Positions 12,384-23,820 of a stretch of DNA of 64,000 nt are shown here, piece after piece. Origin of the DNA: Platerodrilus igneus (taxonomy: Eukaryota > Arthropoda > Insecta > Coleoptera > Lycidae). The stretch is taken from positions 3,175,884 through 3,239,883 of the forward strand of contig JARFIW010001176.1 in NCBI GenBank assembly GCA_036346225.1, given 5' to 3'. How positions within the stretch are numbered: the stretch's first letter is position 1; every line of letters begins with the position of its first letter. A program made the translations under genes and the position numbers. Under the pieces are notes generated by a model, which saw only the letters and a program-made list of their open reading frames with translations, ran no database searches and was not told where the DNA came from.

Positions 12384-13140
12384 CACTTCGAAGATTTCTT
12401 TCACTAGAACGCCGTTTGAAATAAATCCTCAACTGTATAATTCGTACAGAGAATTTATGCAGGATTATATCGATAGTGGTCACATGTCTCGTATTGTATC
12501 GGATTCAACTCGATCGTCTACATTATCGCCGGTATATTACATACCACATCACGCCGTGTTCAAACCAGACAGTACAACTACAAAACTTCGTGTCGTATTT
12601 GATGCTTCAGCCAGCGCTCACAGTGGAGGGTCTTTAAATGATCATTTACTCGCAGGGCCCCCTCTTCAAAAAGATATCATGGAGTTGTTATTACACTTTC
12701 GTTTACATTCTGTAGTTTTAACTGCGGACATTAAGCAAATGTATAGACAGATTCTTATTTCTACTAGCCATCGAGACTATCAACGTATAGTTTGGAGATT
12801 TAAGTCCTCGGAGTCTGTTATCGATTATCAGCTAAACACTGTTACATACGGCATCACATCATCACCATTTCTAGCCATGCGTGTAATTCAAGAACTTGCA
12901 AAAAGTCAATCGTTACGTTTTCCTATTGCTTCCAAGATTTTAGCGTCGGATACGTACGTGGATGATTTGATTACAGGGTGTGATTCGATAGAGGATGGCA
13001 AACGACTCGTGTATGAATTAAACCAAATTTGCCAATCAGGTGGTTTTATGTTGCGAAAGTGGAATAGCAACGTGCCAAGTGTCATTGGCCATTTACCTGA
13101 TTCCGTTCGGTATCAGCAAACATTTTGTTTGAAGAGGTAA
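12310..13140 (+). pseudogene. BEL/Pao 1 reverse transcriptase
   Basis: Copies element RNA into cDNA. Starts within the tail of the previous ORF in another frame, so a frameshift lies near 12310-12383. YNSYREFMQDYIDSGHM (about 12435-12490) and the KLRVVFDASA motif (12580-12610) lead into the palm. Catalytic motif A is TADIKQMYRQI near 12720-12755, and the catalytic box is YVDDLITG near 12955-12980, so both active-site regions are intact. The domain runs out at a stop at 13138 and pol continues in a third frame from 13125. Confidence 0.88.
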
Positions 13141-14318
13141 ACAATACGTCTCAAAAAATTTTAGGACTGCAATGGCAACCATTGAGTGATATGTTGTTTT
13201 ACAATCTTAATATCGTTGATCGGCCTTGTACCAAAAGGAATATGGTTTCGGAAATTGCAAGGATTTTTGACCCTCTGGGGTTATTATCACCATTGGTCTT
13301 CTTCGCAAAACATTTGATTCAATCTGTATGGATATTAGGAATTGGTTGGGATGAACTTCCTCCTCAACAAATTGTTTTAAAATGGAATCTGTATCTTCAA
13401 CAATTACCCGAGTTATTGAAAATTGAAATTCCTCGACGGATTCTTTGCGATAACTATCAAACTGTACAAATTCATGCATTTTGTGATGCATCGGAAGCTG
13501 GATATGCAGCAGCAGTTTATCTCCGCTGTGTCGATGAGAAAGGGAACATCCAAGTATCATTGGTCTGTGCCAAATCTAAGGTCGCACCAACCAATCGTAT
13601 ATCATTACCTCGATTAGAATTGTGTGGTGCAGTGTTGTTGTCGAACTTGGTTGAGTATGTGCAAAATACGTATAGAAATAATTTAGTATTGGACGATACA
13701 TTTGCGTGGTCAGATTCCACAGTAGCATTAGCATGGATTCGATCTTCGTCGTATAATTGGAAGACCTTTATTAGCAATCGTGTCTCGCATATCCAAGAAC
13801 GAGTGGCTCCATCATCGTGGCATCATATTAAATCACAGGATAATCCTGCTGACTGTGCATCAAGAGGATTATTAGCTGCTGAGCTTGTTAATCATCCTTT
13901 GTGGTGGACGGCTCCATCATGGTTACTATTACCTAAAGAGAATTGGCCTGCTCATATGGAACCAACTCTTACAGATCACACTCAGATGCACATTGAAAAA
14001 AGAACTTTATCCCTTAATATACACGTTGCAGATCATTTCGTAGACTCGATGGTAAATCAATTTTCAGATTTGCGAAAAATATGCAGGATTCTGGTATATA
14101 TTTGTCAGTTCATTCGTAACTTGAAAGTTCGTGCAAATTTGGATATTGGAAACTTAGAACAATTATTGGTCTCCCCCGAACAGTATGCACTTCATTTATT
14201 AATAAAACGGGTTCAAGAACAAGTTTTCAGTCAGGACATTGATATCATTCGAAAGGAAAACTTAGTAATAAACAACTTCGACCTCTCAGTCCTTTCCTTG
14301 ACAGTGATGGGTTGTTAA
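13125..14318 (+). pseudogene. BEL/Pao 1 RT connection, RNase H and integrase N-terminal part
   Basis: Continues pol after a frameshift. ILGLQWQPLSD and the ARIFDPLGLLSP signature (about 13255-13295) mark the BEL/Pao connection region. RNase H begins with HAFCDASEAGYAAAVYLR (13470-13530); RISLPRLELCGAVLL near 13600-13635 and WSDSTVALAWI near 13710-13740 carry further RNase H acidic residues. The NPADCASRGLL motif near 13840-13875 is typical of the family. The frame ends at 14318, and integrase continues from 14312 after another one-base slip. Confidence 0.87.
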
Positions 14319-15028
14319 GGGTGGGCGGCCGGTTGCGAAATGCAGACGTATCTTATGATACAAAATTTTCTTTGCTACTTCCTCGGTCACACCGGGTGAC
14401 AGAGCTCATTATTCGAGATTGCCATACGAAATATTTACACCCTGGACTTAGAACTACTCATTTTTTGTTAGTACAAAAGTTTTGGATTCTGTCTGCAAAA
14501 AGAGCTATTCAACAGTGCCTAAACTCTTGTATTCGATGTTTTCGTCAAAACCTATTTCGCTCTGCCCTCCTATGGGCGACTTGCCCCGCTAGACTTACTG
14601 CCGGTAAAGCGTTTCTACATACTGGGGTAGACTACGGTGGACCCTTTTCTATCACCATGAATCGTATTAGAGGTGCCAAATCATTGAAAGCTTATGTTTG
14701 TCTATTTGTTTGTCTTAGTACAAAAGCGATACATCTGGAGTTGGCATCAAACCTATCTAAAGAAGCCTTTATTGCAGCTTTACGGCGGTTTGTAGCACGC
14801 AGAGGTAAATGCTTGCAAATTCATAGTGACTGTGGAACAAATTTTATCGGAGCATCTCGGGAACTACTCGAATATATGAAGCAGTCATCTGAAACGGAAG
14901 GTATTCACTTTGTTTTAATCCTCCGTCGGCTCCTCACTTTGGGGAATGTGGGAAGCTGGGATAAAATCTGTAAAGTCCCATCTCAAGAAGGTGGTAGGCG
15001 AACAAATTCTCTCGTACGAAGAATTTAA
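14312..15028 (+). pseudogene. BEL/Pao 1 integrase catalytic region
   Basis: LRVGGRLRNADVSYD opens the region. The zinc-binding H/H/C/C set follows (HTKYLHPGL ... CLNSCIRCF, about 14420-14545). The DDE core has the first Asp in GVDYGGPF (14625-14650) and the second in HSDCGTNF (14822-14846). The catalytic Glu lies in WEAGIKS near 14950, which is only readable in the next frame (from 14946), so a frameshift falls between the second Asp and the Glu. The enzyme would be truncated as written. Confidence 0.87.
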
Positions 15029-15519
15029 CACCATTCTAGTTCAAATTGAAGCCATCTTAAACTCCAGACCTTTATGTCCAATGAGTAACGATCCCACTGA
15101 TTTTTCATTCTTAAGTCCTGGTCATTTTCTGAACGTAGAACCAGTGTCTGTCATTCCCGACCATAATGTCTTAGATCTGAAACTATCTTCCTTAAATCGT
15201 TGGCAACTGGTTCAACGTATTCAGCAATCATTTTGGAAACGGTGGCATTTGGAGTACCTACACACTTCAACAGAAAACCAAATGGTTTTCTGCTAATTAT
15301 TCGTTAATGGTGGGAACGTTGGTGTTGATTAAAGATACTCAAGTGTCTCCATTACAGTGGAAAATGGGACGTATACATACGTTGCATTATGGAAAGGACA
15401 ATGTTTGTCGTGTGGCTACCGTGGCAACATCCCAGGGACTATTTAAAAGGCCCGTGGTAAAATTGTGCCCTCTCCCATTCCAGAGGCAACTTAGTATTAT
15501 AGTTAGTATATTAGGGTAA
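14946..15519 (+). pseudogene. BEL/Pao 1 integrase C-terminus and DUF5641-like tail
   Basis: Begins MWEAGIKSVKSH, containing the third catalytic residue. LNSRPLCPMS, LSPGHFLN and NRWQLVQRIQQSFWKRW follow. A stop at 15294 is followed by a second in-frame piece, 15307-15519, with GTLVLIKD, LQWKMGRI and the closing FKRPVVKLCPLP motif. This tail domain is usual at the end of BEL/Pao pol. About 90 bp of non-coding DNA separates it from the right repeat. Confidence 0.85.
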
Positions 15520-15610
15520 GTTAACTTTTAAATTTACGGTTATATATATTTTTTGTTCGTTTAGACGCACTTAGAAAATAAGTTCCTAATACTTATTTTG
15601 GTGGGCGGTA

Positions 15611-18170
15611 TGTTAAGGCTTTATAAGTATTTTGTTTGTAGTTGTAGTATGCCAATCACAATAAATTTAAGTCCTTAAACTATTTCCCAGCTAGAACCCT
15701 CCATTATCCCTACCTTTAGTGCAACGACATAAAAGGGTTGGTAATTTACGAGTGGACGACTATTCAACTTCGTTCTCGCTTGGCTTTGGTTCGTGATTTA
15801 GTTCGGTGCATCGAGCATCAGTAATTAGCAACAATTAGTGAACATTATACATACAGTCCATAATTATCTGATAGCAGTGCAAGTACAATCAACCACTACA
15901 ATCAGTGAAAGGTAGGTGATATATTCCTTTAACTTATCATTCCCTTTGTGTGATTGTAAATGCAAATTAACAATTTTGATTAACAGAAACAGAATGGAAT
16001 AATATTAAACCCAGCTTAGACATGGCGGCCAGAGATATTCTGGGGTATACACAAAAAGAAAATAAGAAACCATAGATAACACAAGATATCCTGAATATAC
16101 AGAGAATTTATATGCAGGAGAGGAACTAACAGCAGGAATCATACATTGAAAACTATGACTTGGGATATTCTATACTGTAACAAATACGATTTTCTGCTAT
16201 TTAAATATACGCTTTTATTTAATACACCTATTCATTAAATATTAAATTTCTATAGAAACCATATATTACGAATTCATACATAGTGCCCCATCTACATTAG
16301 AATAGTCAAAGTAAACTTTAAGTGCTCTTCTATTTGTTTGAATCTTGATACAATATTCCCTTCCCCGGCGCATGCTTGTATAATTAACATTGCCTCGTGG
16401 TCAAGCTCCATTTTGTTATCAGCATGTAATCCGAATACAAGTGTTATCGAGGGCCTGCAAGTTTTTTTGTTAAAACATGCCGTCCCAGAGGAAAGTAAGG
16501 TAGTGTCAACGGATACCATGTATTCATTTTAGTTGTAGCATCGACCTAAGATAGTTGTAAATACATTTCTACGGTAGGTAAATAATTCATAAACTTACCT
16601 TTAAATTCATTTTTCCCGTTTTGTTTCAGCTAAGTTTTTAAAGTATCACGTTTTAGATTTTTGCTTTTTAAAGTTTTGGAGTTTCTAGTTTCAAGTTTCA
16701 AGTATTAAAGTAATGGAAACTATGTATTATACTAAACAATTGTTTACCGTATGGCAAGTACGAGACTGAAGTGAAGTAAAGACACGTATTAGATTCTTTT
16801 AAAATTGGTTAAGCTTTAGATGCAGTTTCAATTGTTGCTAGGCAAAAGAGTGGAAATCCCCACAAATGATTGGTTAGTATGGAGGTCAAGTCCGGACATC
16901 TGCCTCAGCTGAGCACAACTACAAAAGTAAGAACGCAGATGTTTTAAAAAAAGAGGAAAAAATCCGGCTGCCACGCAGATATCCAGCGGTGAGTTATCCT
17001 CCATTTCATACCTATATTCTTTTCAAGGAACATTAATTTAAAATGTACAAATAATTTTAGAAGATTTTATATATGTTTATTTAAAGTTAATACTGAAATT
17101 TTGTGAAGGTTTGATGATCATTCAAACTGATCACTTAAAATTTAGTTCAAAATTTAGTATTTGAATAATGCATAAATGACCTCATTATTTTCAAGGTATT
17201 TCTATAAGATAAGTTTGAAGTTACAAAGTTATATTAAAATGTTTGAACAACTAAACATGTGATTCGATAAGAATTGTTTGCCAAATTATAGTGTATAACA
17301 TATTTTGACAGTACACCTGAAGTACAGCTTAATGCCGACAATAAGTATTTTTTTTGACCTTTGATTCCATTAAAGATATCTATTAAAAATATAGTTCTAT
17401 AATCTACAAAAAATTTTTGAGCATTTAATTTGATTCTTGTAAACTGAACAGGATCCTATTCAAGTATCATGATTTAATTGTAACATAAAAATGAAAACCA
17501 TATATTTCTTATAAAGAATTAATGTAAAGTATGCAATCAAAAAATGTCCTATGAATATTCAGAGATTAATGTTAAATCGCAATAAAGAAACTGTTTTGAA
17601 AGTCTCCGTACAGATAACTTTATATAAACAATGTATATATGTATATTTTTTTTTAAATTAATAGAAACAATAATAAGTTGTCGTAAAGCTTTTTTTCTTT
17701 GAAGTCAGCAGCAATAGAAGCAAACAATCACACATGAAATTTTGGTATTGAAGAAAGATATTATTGGTGTTGAATTTAAAAGTTATTTTTTGAAGTATAA
17801 TTTTGACTAGTTGATCTATTTATAATCCATTTTTTTTGTGATACAGTGACTAGGCTCGAATGAAGCCCTAGTCTAAAAATGTTTAGATGTGGTTAAATTT
17901 TCAGATAGTACGAGATCGTCGTTCCCATTCCAGATACCAGAGTCAAAAGTAAGTATTTTTTTTATATGTTGCTCATCTTAAGTTTTTTTCTTTCGAAGAT
18001 TTCCGTATCTGATCTTCGGATAGTTTCGTGTTAAAACATTCATTAAGATACGGTGGCGTCCAATAAGATTTCTTTTTTTATCGTATACCATCCTACGACC
18101 CTAGCTCATAGCTCTACCCTAAGTTGAAGAAGCTTAGCTGGCTGGAAGATCTCTTTAGAGGGACCTTTTT
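15611..18170 (+). repeat. BEL/Pao 1 right repeat: 3' LTR plus 125 bp of leader
   Basis: Second copy of 8374-10934, starting TGTTAAGG immediately after the G-rich tract. It continues past the probable LTR end (about 18046) through the TGGCGTCC site into the same leader, and diverges from the left copy at the same point (AGAGG-GACCTTTT). A simple single insertion should end at the LTR, so this looks like a leftover from a tandem or recombined element. Confidence 0.75.
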
Positions 18171-18289
18171 CTCTCAAAGCCATTTAACATCCCTTTTACC
18201 CTGAGTTGAACGTTAAACAGGAACCCCTCGTAATCTATCGAGGCTCTGCCGCCTATAAGGTAAAGCAGACATACTATTTACCTTTTGAG
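18171..18289. other. Junction segment between BEL/Pao repeat and RTE
   Basis: About 120 bp not assigned: it could be further leader of a second BEL unit or RTE sequence too decayed to read. Confidence 0.35.
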
Positions 18290-18681
18290 GAATTTAGTAT
18301 GCTACAATACTTAGAGATGAGTTTGAATTAACACTAAAAATCCTGAAAAATAGTAAGGCACTGGGTATAGATAAGGTGCAAGCAGAAACTCTAAAAGCCG
18401 CTGGACAAGCAATAATAGAACGTCTCTTCTAACTTGTAAACTATTTGCACGAGATGCCCAAAGATTTCCTACGTAACATCATAGTAACTATACCAAAAAA
18501 GGGAGACGCAGATAAATGTGAAAATTTTCGAACCATAAGTTTGACAGCACACGTATCAAAAATATTAACTAAATCTGTATAAAGATGTATGGAAAAAGGG
18601 CTGAAGGAACACTAGGAGAAGATCAATTTAGGTTTAGACGACACGAGGGAACAACACGGTAGGTTATTTTAGCTCTGAGGG
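18290..18681 (+). pseudogene. RTE-clade LINE, piece 2 of 4: reverse transcriptase start
   Basis: Continuation of the RTE broken at 8374. ILRDEFELTLKILKNSKALGIDKVQAE (about 18308-18390) is the start of the RTE RT domain. NIIVTIPKKGDADKCENFR near 18475-18533 and TISLTAHVSKI near 18534-18567 match the family's first fingers motifs. There are stops within. The reading continues to ILALR at 18667-18680, where it is interrupted by the solo LTR; the next codons resume at 20438. No start codon belongs to this piece. Confidence 0.8.
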
Positions 18682-20437
18682 TGTAACATGTTTAATTTCA
18701 GTAATAATTATTCGCATTGAATTACGAGGATAATGCGCTAAGCGTGCATTATTCCTTATTAATCTTCTTATATTAAAATATCTGTGTCGCATAAAGTTAT
18801 TTCCACGCGCATCTCTAGTTGTTTCTTTCGTATTCCACGCCTCTAACGTCGCGACGATTCGGTTCTTGTTTTGTTAAGTTAGTCGCTAGCTAGCAACAGC
18901 TTTATCAACATGTATTCTCGACTAGAGGCAGGCGACCGATCAATTACTAACATAAGCAGGTCAGGTCGTGCTTGACCTGAAACTATTAAGATACCTTCTA
19001 CTAACGGTTGGTAAAGTATATATTTTACGAACTAATTTAATTTGGTTTAATTTATTTAGCGCGTCATGTAGGATTCATCATTTAAAATTCGTCACTTTGG
19101 ATTTGTCGATATGAAATTTGTTTACTAAGAAATTTGTTAACTAGGAATTATGGATGTTAGTTTGGATTGCAGTCGTCTCTAGTTAGAAATGGCTGGTAAC
19201 TTTGTTTGAAGAATATAAATTTCCATCTCGATTTATCGTGGAGCAACAAAAGCAGTTTGGTTTCTTTATTAGATATAAGATATTTCATGCATGTGTTTTG
19301 AATGTCATAAAAATTTGATAAACCGTCTATCATATAAAGCACGTAAAGTTGCTATTATGTTTTCAACATGTAATCTGTATAATTCTCAACTATTATTGAA
19401 CTGGTTTTATAAGCCGTAGAACAAAATTTTGTCAGATTAGATTTTTATAATTACAAGCTTTGTTCCATCTAAACCTTAGATAATTTCAACGTATGTTTTC
19501 GACGTCATATTTTTTTTGTGTTGCACAATTGACTGATGTTGTCATGAAAACAAATGCTTCGTGCAGCTGTCATTGAGTTTAAACCAAACATTCCTATTTT
19601 TGTGATTAGCATTTATTTATATATTGTTCATAAAATTTAAATCTGAAAATTTAAAGACACTCTGTATAAGATTCTAGAAATTGTAATCTACCTGAAAAGA
19701 TCTGCCCAGGTTAGAACGTAATTCAGTGTATTATGCTTACAAATTATTTTCACTCAAATGTTTAAAGCAGGTTCATATTTAAAGTGTAGTAAATTGTTTT
19801 AAAAAGTCAAAACCTCGACTTTGATATAGATGTTAATGAAACATTTTTGTTACTTGTTAAAAAGTTCCGAAATTTTAAAAGAGAGTTTCTTTAGTAAACA
19901 ACTAGTTCAACTTTGAGGCTTTTATTTTGGTCAAATGCGATCAAATTTAATTACACAAAGGTAAAAATTTTGAGTAATAATTTGGTGCCAATATCATATT
20001 GGATATACATTGTTTTATTTTTTTTATACTTTTATAGGACACAGATGGTGTTCTACTTTTTTATTTATTTAATCTTTGCAATTTCTTACAGGAGCTGCAT
20101 CTTATTTTGATAAGACAGGTTTTTGTTAACAAAGGCGATCATTTTATCTTTGGGTTTCCACGTCCGCCCTTAGAACTGTGCTCTGCTAGTATCGTAATTA
20201 TGTCAGGACATGGTGGCGCCTATTTAATTTAGCTTAGCTTTGGTTTGCAAACAGAATTCGACTTACCCCCCATTTCTTATTGCTCTACCCAGGAATAGAC
20301 CCCTAGCTATGTCGAAAGATTTTTGTTCACTGGCGCCCATTAAGAAAAATAAGTTACACTAGCGCCTCAACGTAGAAGAAACAACGTTTCAGTGGCGCTC
20401 ACTACGTGGTGCCTTCTGTAAAACAAAAGTCGTTTCA
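18682..20437 (+). mobile_element. Solo LTR, 1,756 bp, with AGGG target duplication
   Basis: Begins TGTAACATG and ends GTTTCA (TG...CA ends), flanked by AGGG on both sides (18678-18681 and 20438-20441). Removing it and one AGGG rejoins the RTE RT reading frame. This is what remains after recombination between two LTRs removes the interior. No coding content; short ORFs inside (for instance 19913-20110) are chance. A 4-bp duplication suits Ty3/gypsy-like or similar LTR elements; orientation and family are undetermined. Confidence 0.75.
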
Positions 20438-20645
20438 AGGGTGATAATGGAGAAGGCAATAGAAGAAAGAGAAAGCGTGTATATAGGGATTGCAGATGTC
20501 GAAAAAGCATTCGACAATGTTAGATTGAAAAAAGTGTTCGAAATACTCAAAAAGATTGGAACAAGTTTTAGTGATAGACGAATAGTACAAAGCTTACACA
20601 AAGAGCAAACAGCTGTAATAGAATTAGAGCAGGAATGTAGAGGAG
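20438..20645 (+). pseudogene. RTE-clade LINE, piece 3 of 4: RT palm motif A region
   Basis: Resumes in frame after the solo LTR with VIMEKAIEERESVYIGIADV then EKAFDNV (about 20442-20522). This is RT motif A, with its catalytic Asp, in the form typical of RTE elements. It continues to LEQECRG at about 20621-20641 and is then split by the Ty3/gypsy-like element at 20646; the following codons are found at 38567. Confidence 0.82.
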
Positions 20646-21724
20646 TGTTGACTATATCACCATGACCGAGCTGAACACAGAATAAACTAAAGAATCACTG
20701 TTGACTATATCAAAGTACACGAGCTGAAAACAGAACAAACTAAGAATCCGAAAATTTACAACTAATTTTTTGTAGTACCCAAAAATCAGCCAATGAGCGT
20801 CATTGGCCAAACAAAATTTGGAGTATAAATATAATTGCAAATTCTTTGAAAGACATTCCTCAGTGTTCCCCATTGCCTAAAGAATCCACTGGCAGTACTG
20901 ACCATAGCCTGCTAACACTTCAGCGAGCAGCGCTGTCCATAGCCTGCGTATTCTCCGACGGTGACGCTGTCCGCCGCCGTACCTAGGGCAGGTCACTATA
21001 ATTCATCAATCAATAGTTAACAAACTACATATGGGCGTTAAACGCCGTTCCATCCATCACGGACAAGTCGTTTTTGTGTTGCGTCTGTCAACTCTACCTT
21101 CGAAACAACACCCCGTAAAGTTCAATGGCGCGAAGCACTCGACGAGGATTAAGGCACCACTACCACGAAGCCGTCCGAAGAATTCCGAAGACAACCGAAG
21201 ACTTCTGAACCCCTCTATGCTTGTATATATGTTCAATTAATAGTTTTAATTTCATATCATAATTCTTTGTAACTTAACGTTGTCCCACAAGTAAAACACG
21301 AAGCCTTCCGAAGAGTTCTGAAGACCGCCGAAGACGTTTGGACCTCTTCAAACTGTAAATATTTTTTAACTACCGTTATTCAAGTTCCTACTCGGCATCA
21401 CAAGCAAATTCCGAAGCCTTTCAAAGAGTTCCGAAGACTACCAAAGACTTTTACACTCCTTTAAACGGTATATACATTCATTCAATAAGTGTTTAAGTTT
21501 CACTGGGTTCGTTCCACAAGCAACCACGAAGCCTTCCGAAGAGTTCTGAAGATTACCGAAGACTTCCGAACTGCTTCAAACTGTTAAAATCATTCCATTT
21601 TTGACTATTTCATTTTTATTTTTATGTATTTGTGAAACTTATAATTATTTTTGCTTATACTTATTAAACAAATATTCAAGCCAAGCCTACATACTTTCAG
21701 ACACCGCCCACCCGAACGATAACA
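20646..21724 (+). repeat. 5' LTR of the Ty3/gypsy-like element, with internal GAAG-rich tandem repeats
   Basis: 1,079 bp, TGTTGAC...ATAACA. The start is itself repeated: TGTTGACTATATCA occurs at 20646 and again about 53 bp on. The second half holds four diverged copies of a roughly 115-bp unit containing CCGAAGAGTTCYGAAGAC-type sequence (near 21167, 21300, 21415 and 21531). A segment like AGTAGCGTCCAACGTG just after the LTR is the likely primer binding site. Confidence 0.75.
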
Positions 21725-21796
21725 AGTAGCGTCCAACGTGATTGGGCCGTCTTCACAGAAAACTTTGCACACAGAGCGCTTGCAAAAACCATCAAC

Positions 21797-22870
21797 ATGC
21801 CCGAGACGAGGAGTCAAACGACATCACACGTCCAGCCGGACACCAACCAGTCGCCTCCAACGCAAGGGGTCAACCAACCACCAACAGTTCGGGGACTGCA
21901 ACAACCAAGTGGCGCTCAACAAACAGAACTAACCAACAAAATGGCCACAATCAAGACTTGTGGAGGACCTGTACCACGTCGCTACCGTGACCTCCGAAGC
22001 AGAAAAACCTACATTCTCTGGCACGCTTCTGGAAGATACCGCAGGATTCCTTCAACATATGGAAGTGATGGACGCGGATGTATCTTACAACGACCGCTCA
22101 ATTCTGAGGGCAAGCAGCCACATAGTGGAGAGCATACGCGATGTTCCAATCCACATATAGCGGATTCTTTCTGGACAAGTACGACAGTCCAACCATTCAA
22201 GCCAAAATAACCACCGAGTACTATAGACAGAAGCAGATGGCGTCTCAACCAGTAGCCGCCTGCCTCGACACTAAGGTGCGATAAGCCCACCACCTAAAGC
22301 TAGACACCAACCGGACATAGAGCTGTTTACGGACCTTCTACTGCCGACATTGAGAAACCCAATTCAGTGTCATATTCCGACAACAGTATGGAAATGGTCT
22401 CCAGCCTCACAAAAATCGAATAAAACGTAGAGGCAGCAGAAGGGACAAACGTCTCCACGCCAGCAACAAGATTTTCACGAACAACGGAGCAACTACCAAG
22501 GTGCACATTCTGTCCACAACGATATTGGCACCGAGACTGCCCAACCAAGGCGCCGGGAAACGACACTCTGTTCGAGCCGCGCCAACACACCGCCCGGCCG
22601 GACGAATCGAACTGGCACGACTAAACATCACCCACGGTGATCCACTACCAAGTATCCTCGTCACCTTACAGAAGATAACCTTTAGCGCAATATTAGATAT
22701 AGGAGCATCGACGTGCATGATTAGGGAAGATCGAATACCCACAGGTTTAGGAGTAGACCCCATCATGCCTCTGCTTATCTAGCCGAAGCAGGGACAGAAA
22801 TGGCAATCAAAGGCAAATTTCGCACGCCATTCACCCTCGAAAAAGCGACGGACCACGAACTTTCAATTAC
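21797..22870 (+). pseudogene. Ty3/gypsy-like gag, zinc knuckle and protease remnant
   Basis: Starts at an ATG with MPETRSQTTSH, a typical gypsy-type gag opening 73 bp after the LTR. The gag body continues in another frame (KPTFSGTLLEDTAGFLQHME, 22004-22063). A CCHC zinc knuckle (CTFCPQRYWHRDC) reads at about 22502-22540. A retroviral-type protease follows, with AILDIGASTCMI (22690-22725) carrying the catalytic Asp in a D-x-G-A-S context (Ile in place of Thr). Several frameshifts and stops separate these. No polymerase or integrase motif follows before the 3' LTR, only 640 bp. Confidence 0.7.
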
Positions 22871-23512
22871 AATTATCCCACACAGCAGCAGACGACCATG
22901 GAAAAATCCGACGCCGCTACACAACGGTGACGCCTGTCATCGTCAACAGGCCAACCACGCTAACTGCAACTAACAAGTTCGCAGACGAATTCTTGCCCAG
23001 CAGTCTTCGGAAAGAATTCCAACCAGTGATCAATAGGTCAGCACAACCAACTACCACAGCCATTACCAGCCTATTATTACTGGACACCGAAACATGTAGA
23101 CCACGAGCTAACCACACAACCCGTGTCGTTTTGCCCAATTATGTGCAAAGCGAACAACCAGAAAGGCACACCTGTGGATGGATGTTCCAAAAACAGGTAC
23201 CCCTTCGACGACAATTACCTTATTCAAGAGTACAGCTGTATGCAAGTTAGGTGTAAGACAGGGCCTAATGGCCCTAATCGCGCTTGATGCAGTTTGTATC
23301 AAAACTTTATATCTTATAATGTATATTTAGTTTAATAATAAAGACGTTTCAAAAATCATTCCACCCAGAAGCAGGCGATCATGGAGAAACCCGACGCCGC
23401 CGCACAAAGCAAAAACCCAAACGCTGCCACAGGCTCAAATATTTTGACAACGTAGGGCCCCACCGCATCCCCACAACAACCTAGCTACGCAATACTCTTT
23501 AGCTTGGGGGAA
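22871..23512 (+). other. 3' interior of the Ty3/gypsy-like element
   Basis: Non-coding in its present state; a purine-rich tract (AGCTTGGGGGAA) just before 23513 is the likely polypurine tract. The part from 23211 onwards is repeated at 30784. Where pol should be there is a deletion: no RT or integrase motif is visible. Confidence 0.6.
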
Positions 23513-23820
23513 TGTTGACTATGTCTGAGCTGAACATAGAACAAACTAAAGAATCGTTGTTGATTATATCAAAGTACACGAGCTGAAAACAGAACAAACT
23601 AAGAATCGCGAGAATTTCCAACCCATTTTTTGTGATATCCAAAAATCAGCACGCTCATTGGTCAAACAAAATTAGAAGATTCTTTTACACTCGAAAATTG
23701 AAACACAATTTCATTGGTTGAAGGCATCATTAACCTTTTTCAACACAGGAAGCATAGATGAAGAATTCCGAAGACCGCCGAAGACGTCTGCATTTCTTCA
23801 AACTGTAACTATTTTAACTA
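23513..23820 (+). repeat. 3' LTR, left part
   Basis: Starts TGTTGACTATGTC after the purine tract and follows the 5' LTR to TTCAAACTGTAACTATTTTAA, with an internal deletion. It runs directly into the heptamer satellite: the last bases TAACTATTTTAACTA already resemble the satellite unit. Confidence 0.8.

Larger units (their letters stand above)
8374..18170 (+). mobile_element. BEL/Pao LTR retrotransposon 1, inserted in the RTE
   Basis: Two direct repeats of about 2.56 kb (8374-10934 and 15611-18170) bracket a gag-pol region with the order zinc knuckle, protease, RT, RNase H, integrase, DUF5641-like tail, which is the BEL/Pao order. Both repeats start TGTTAAGG. A G-rich stretch (GGTGGGCGGTA, just before 15611) is a plausible polypurine tract. 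The gag N-terminus is missing. Both repeats run about 120 bp past a likely primer binding site (TGGCGTCC at 10821 and about 18054), so the right repeat is more than a terminal LTR. I found no target duplication. Confidence 0.85.
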
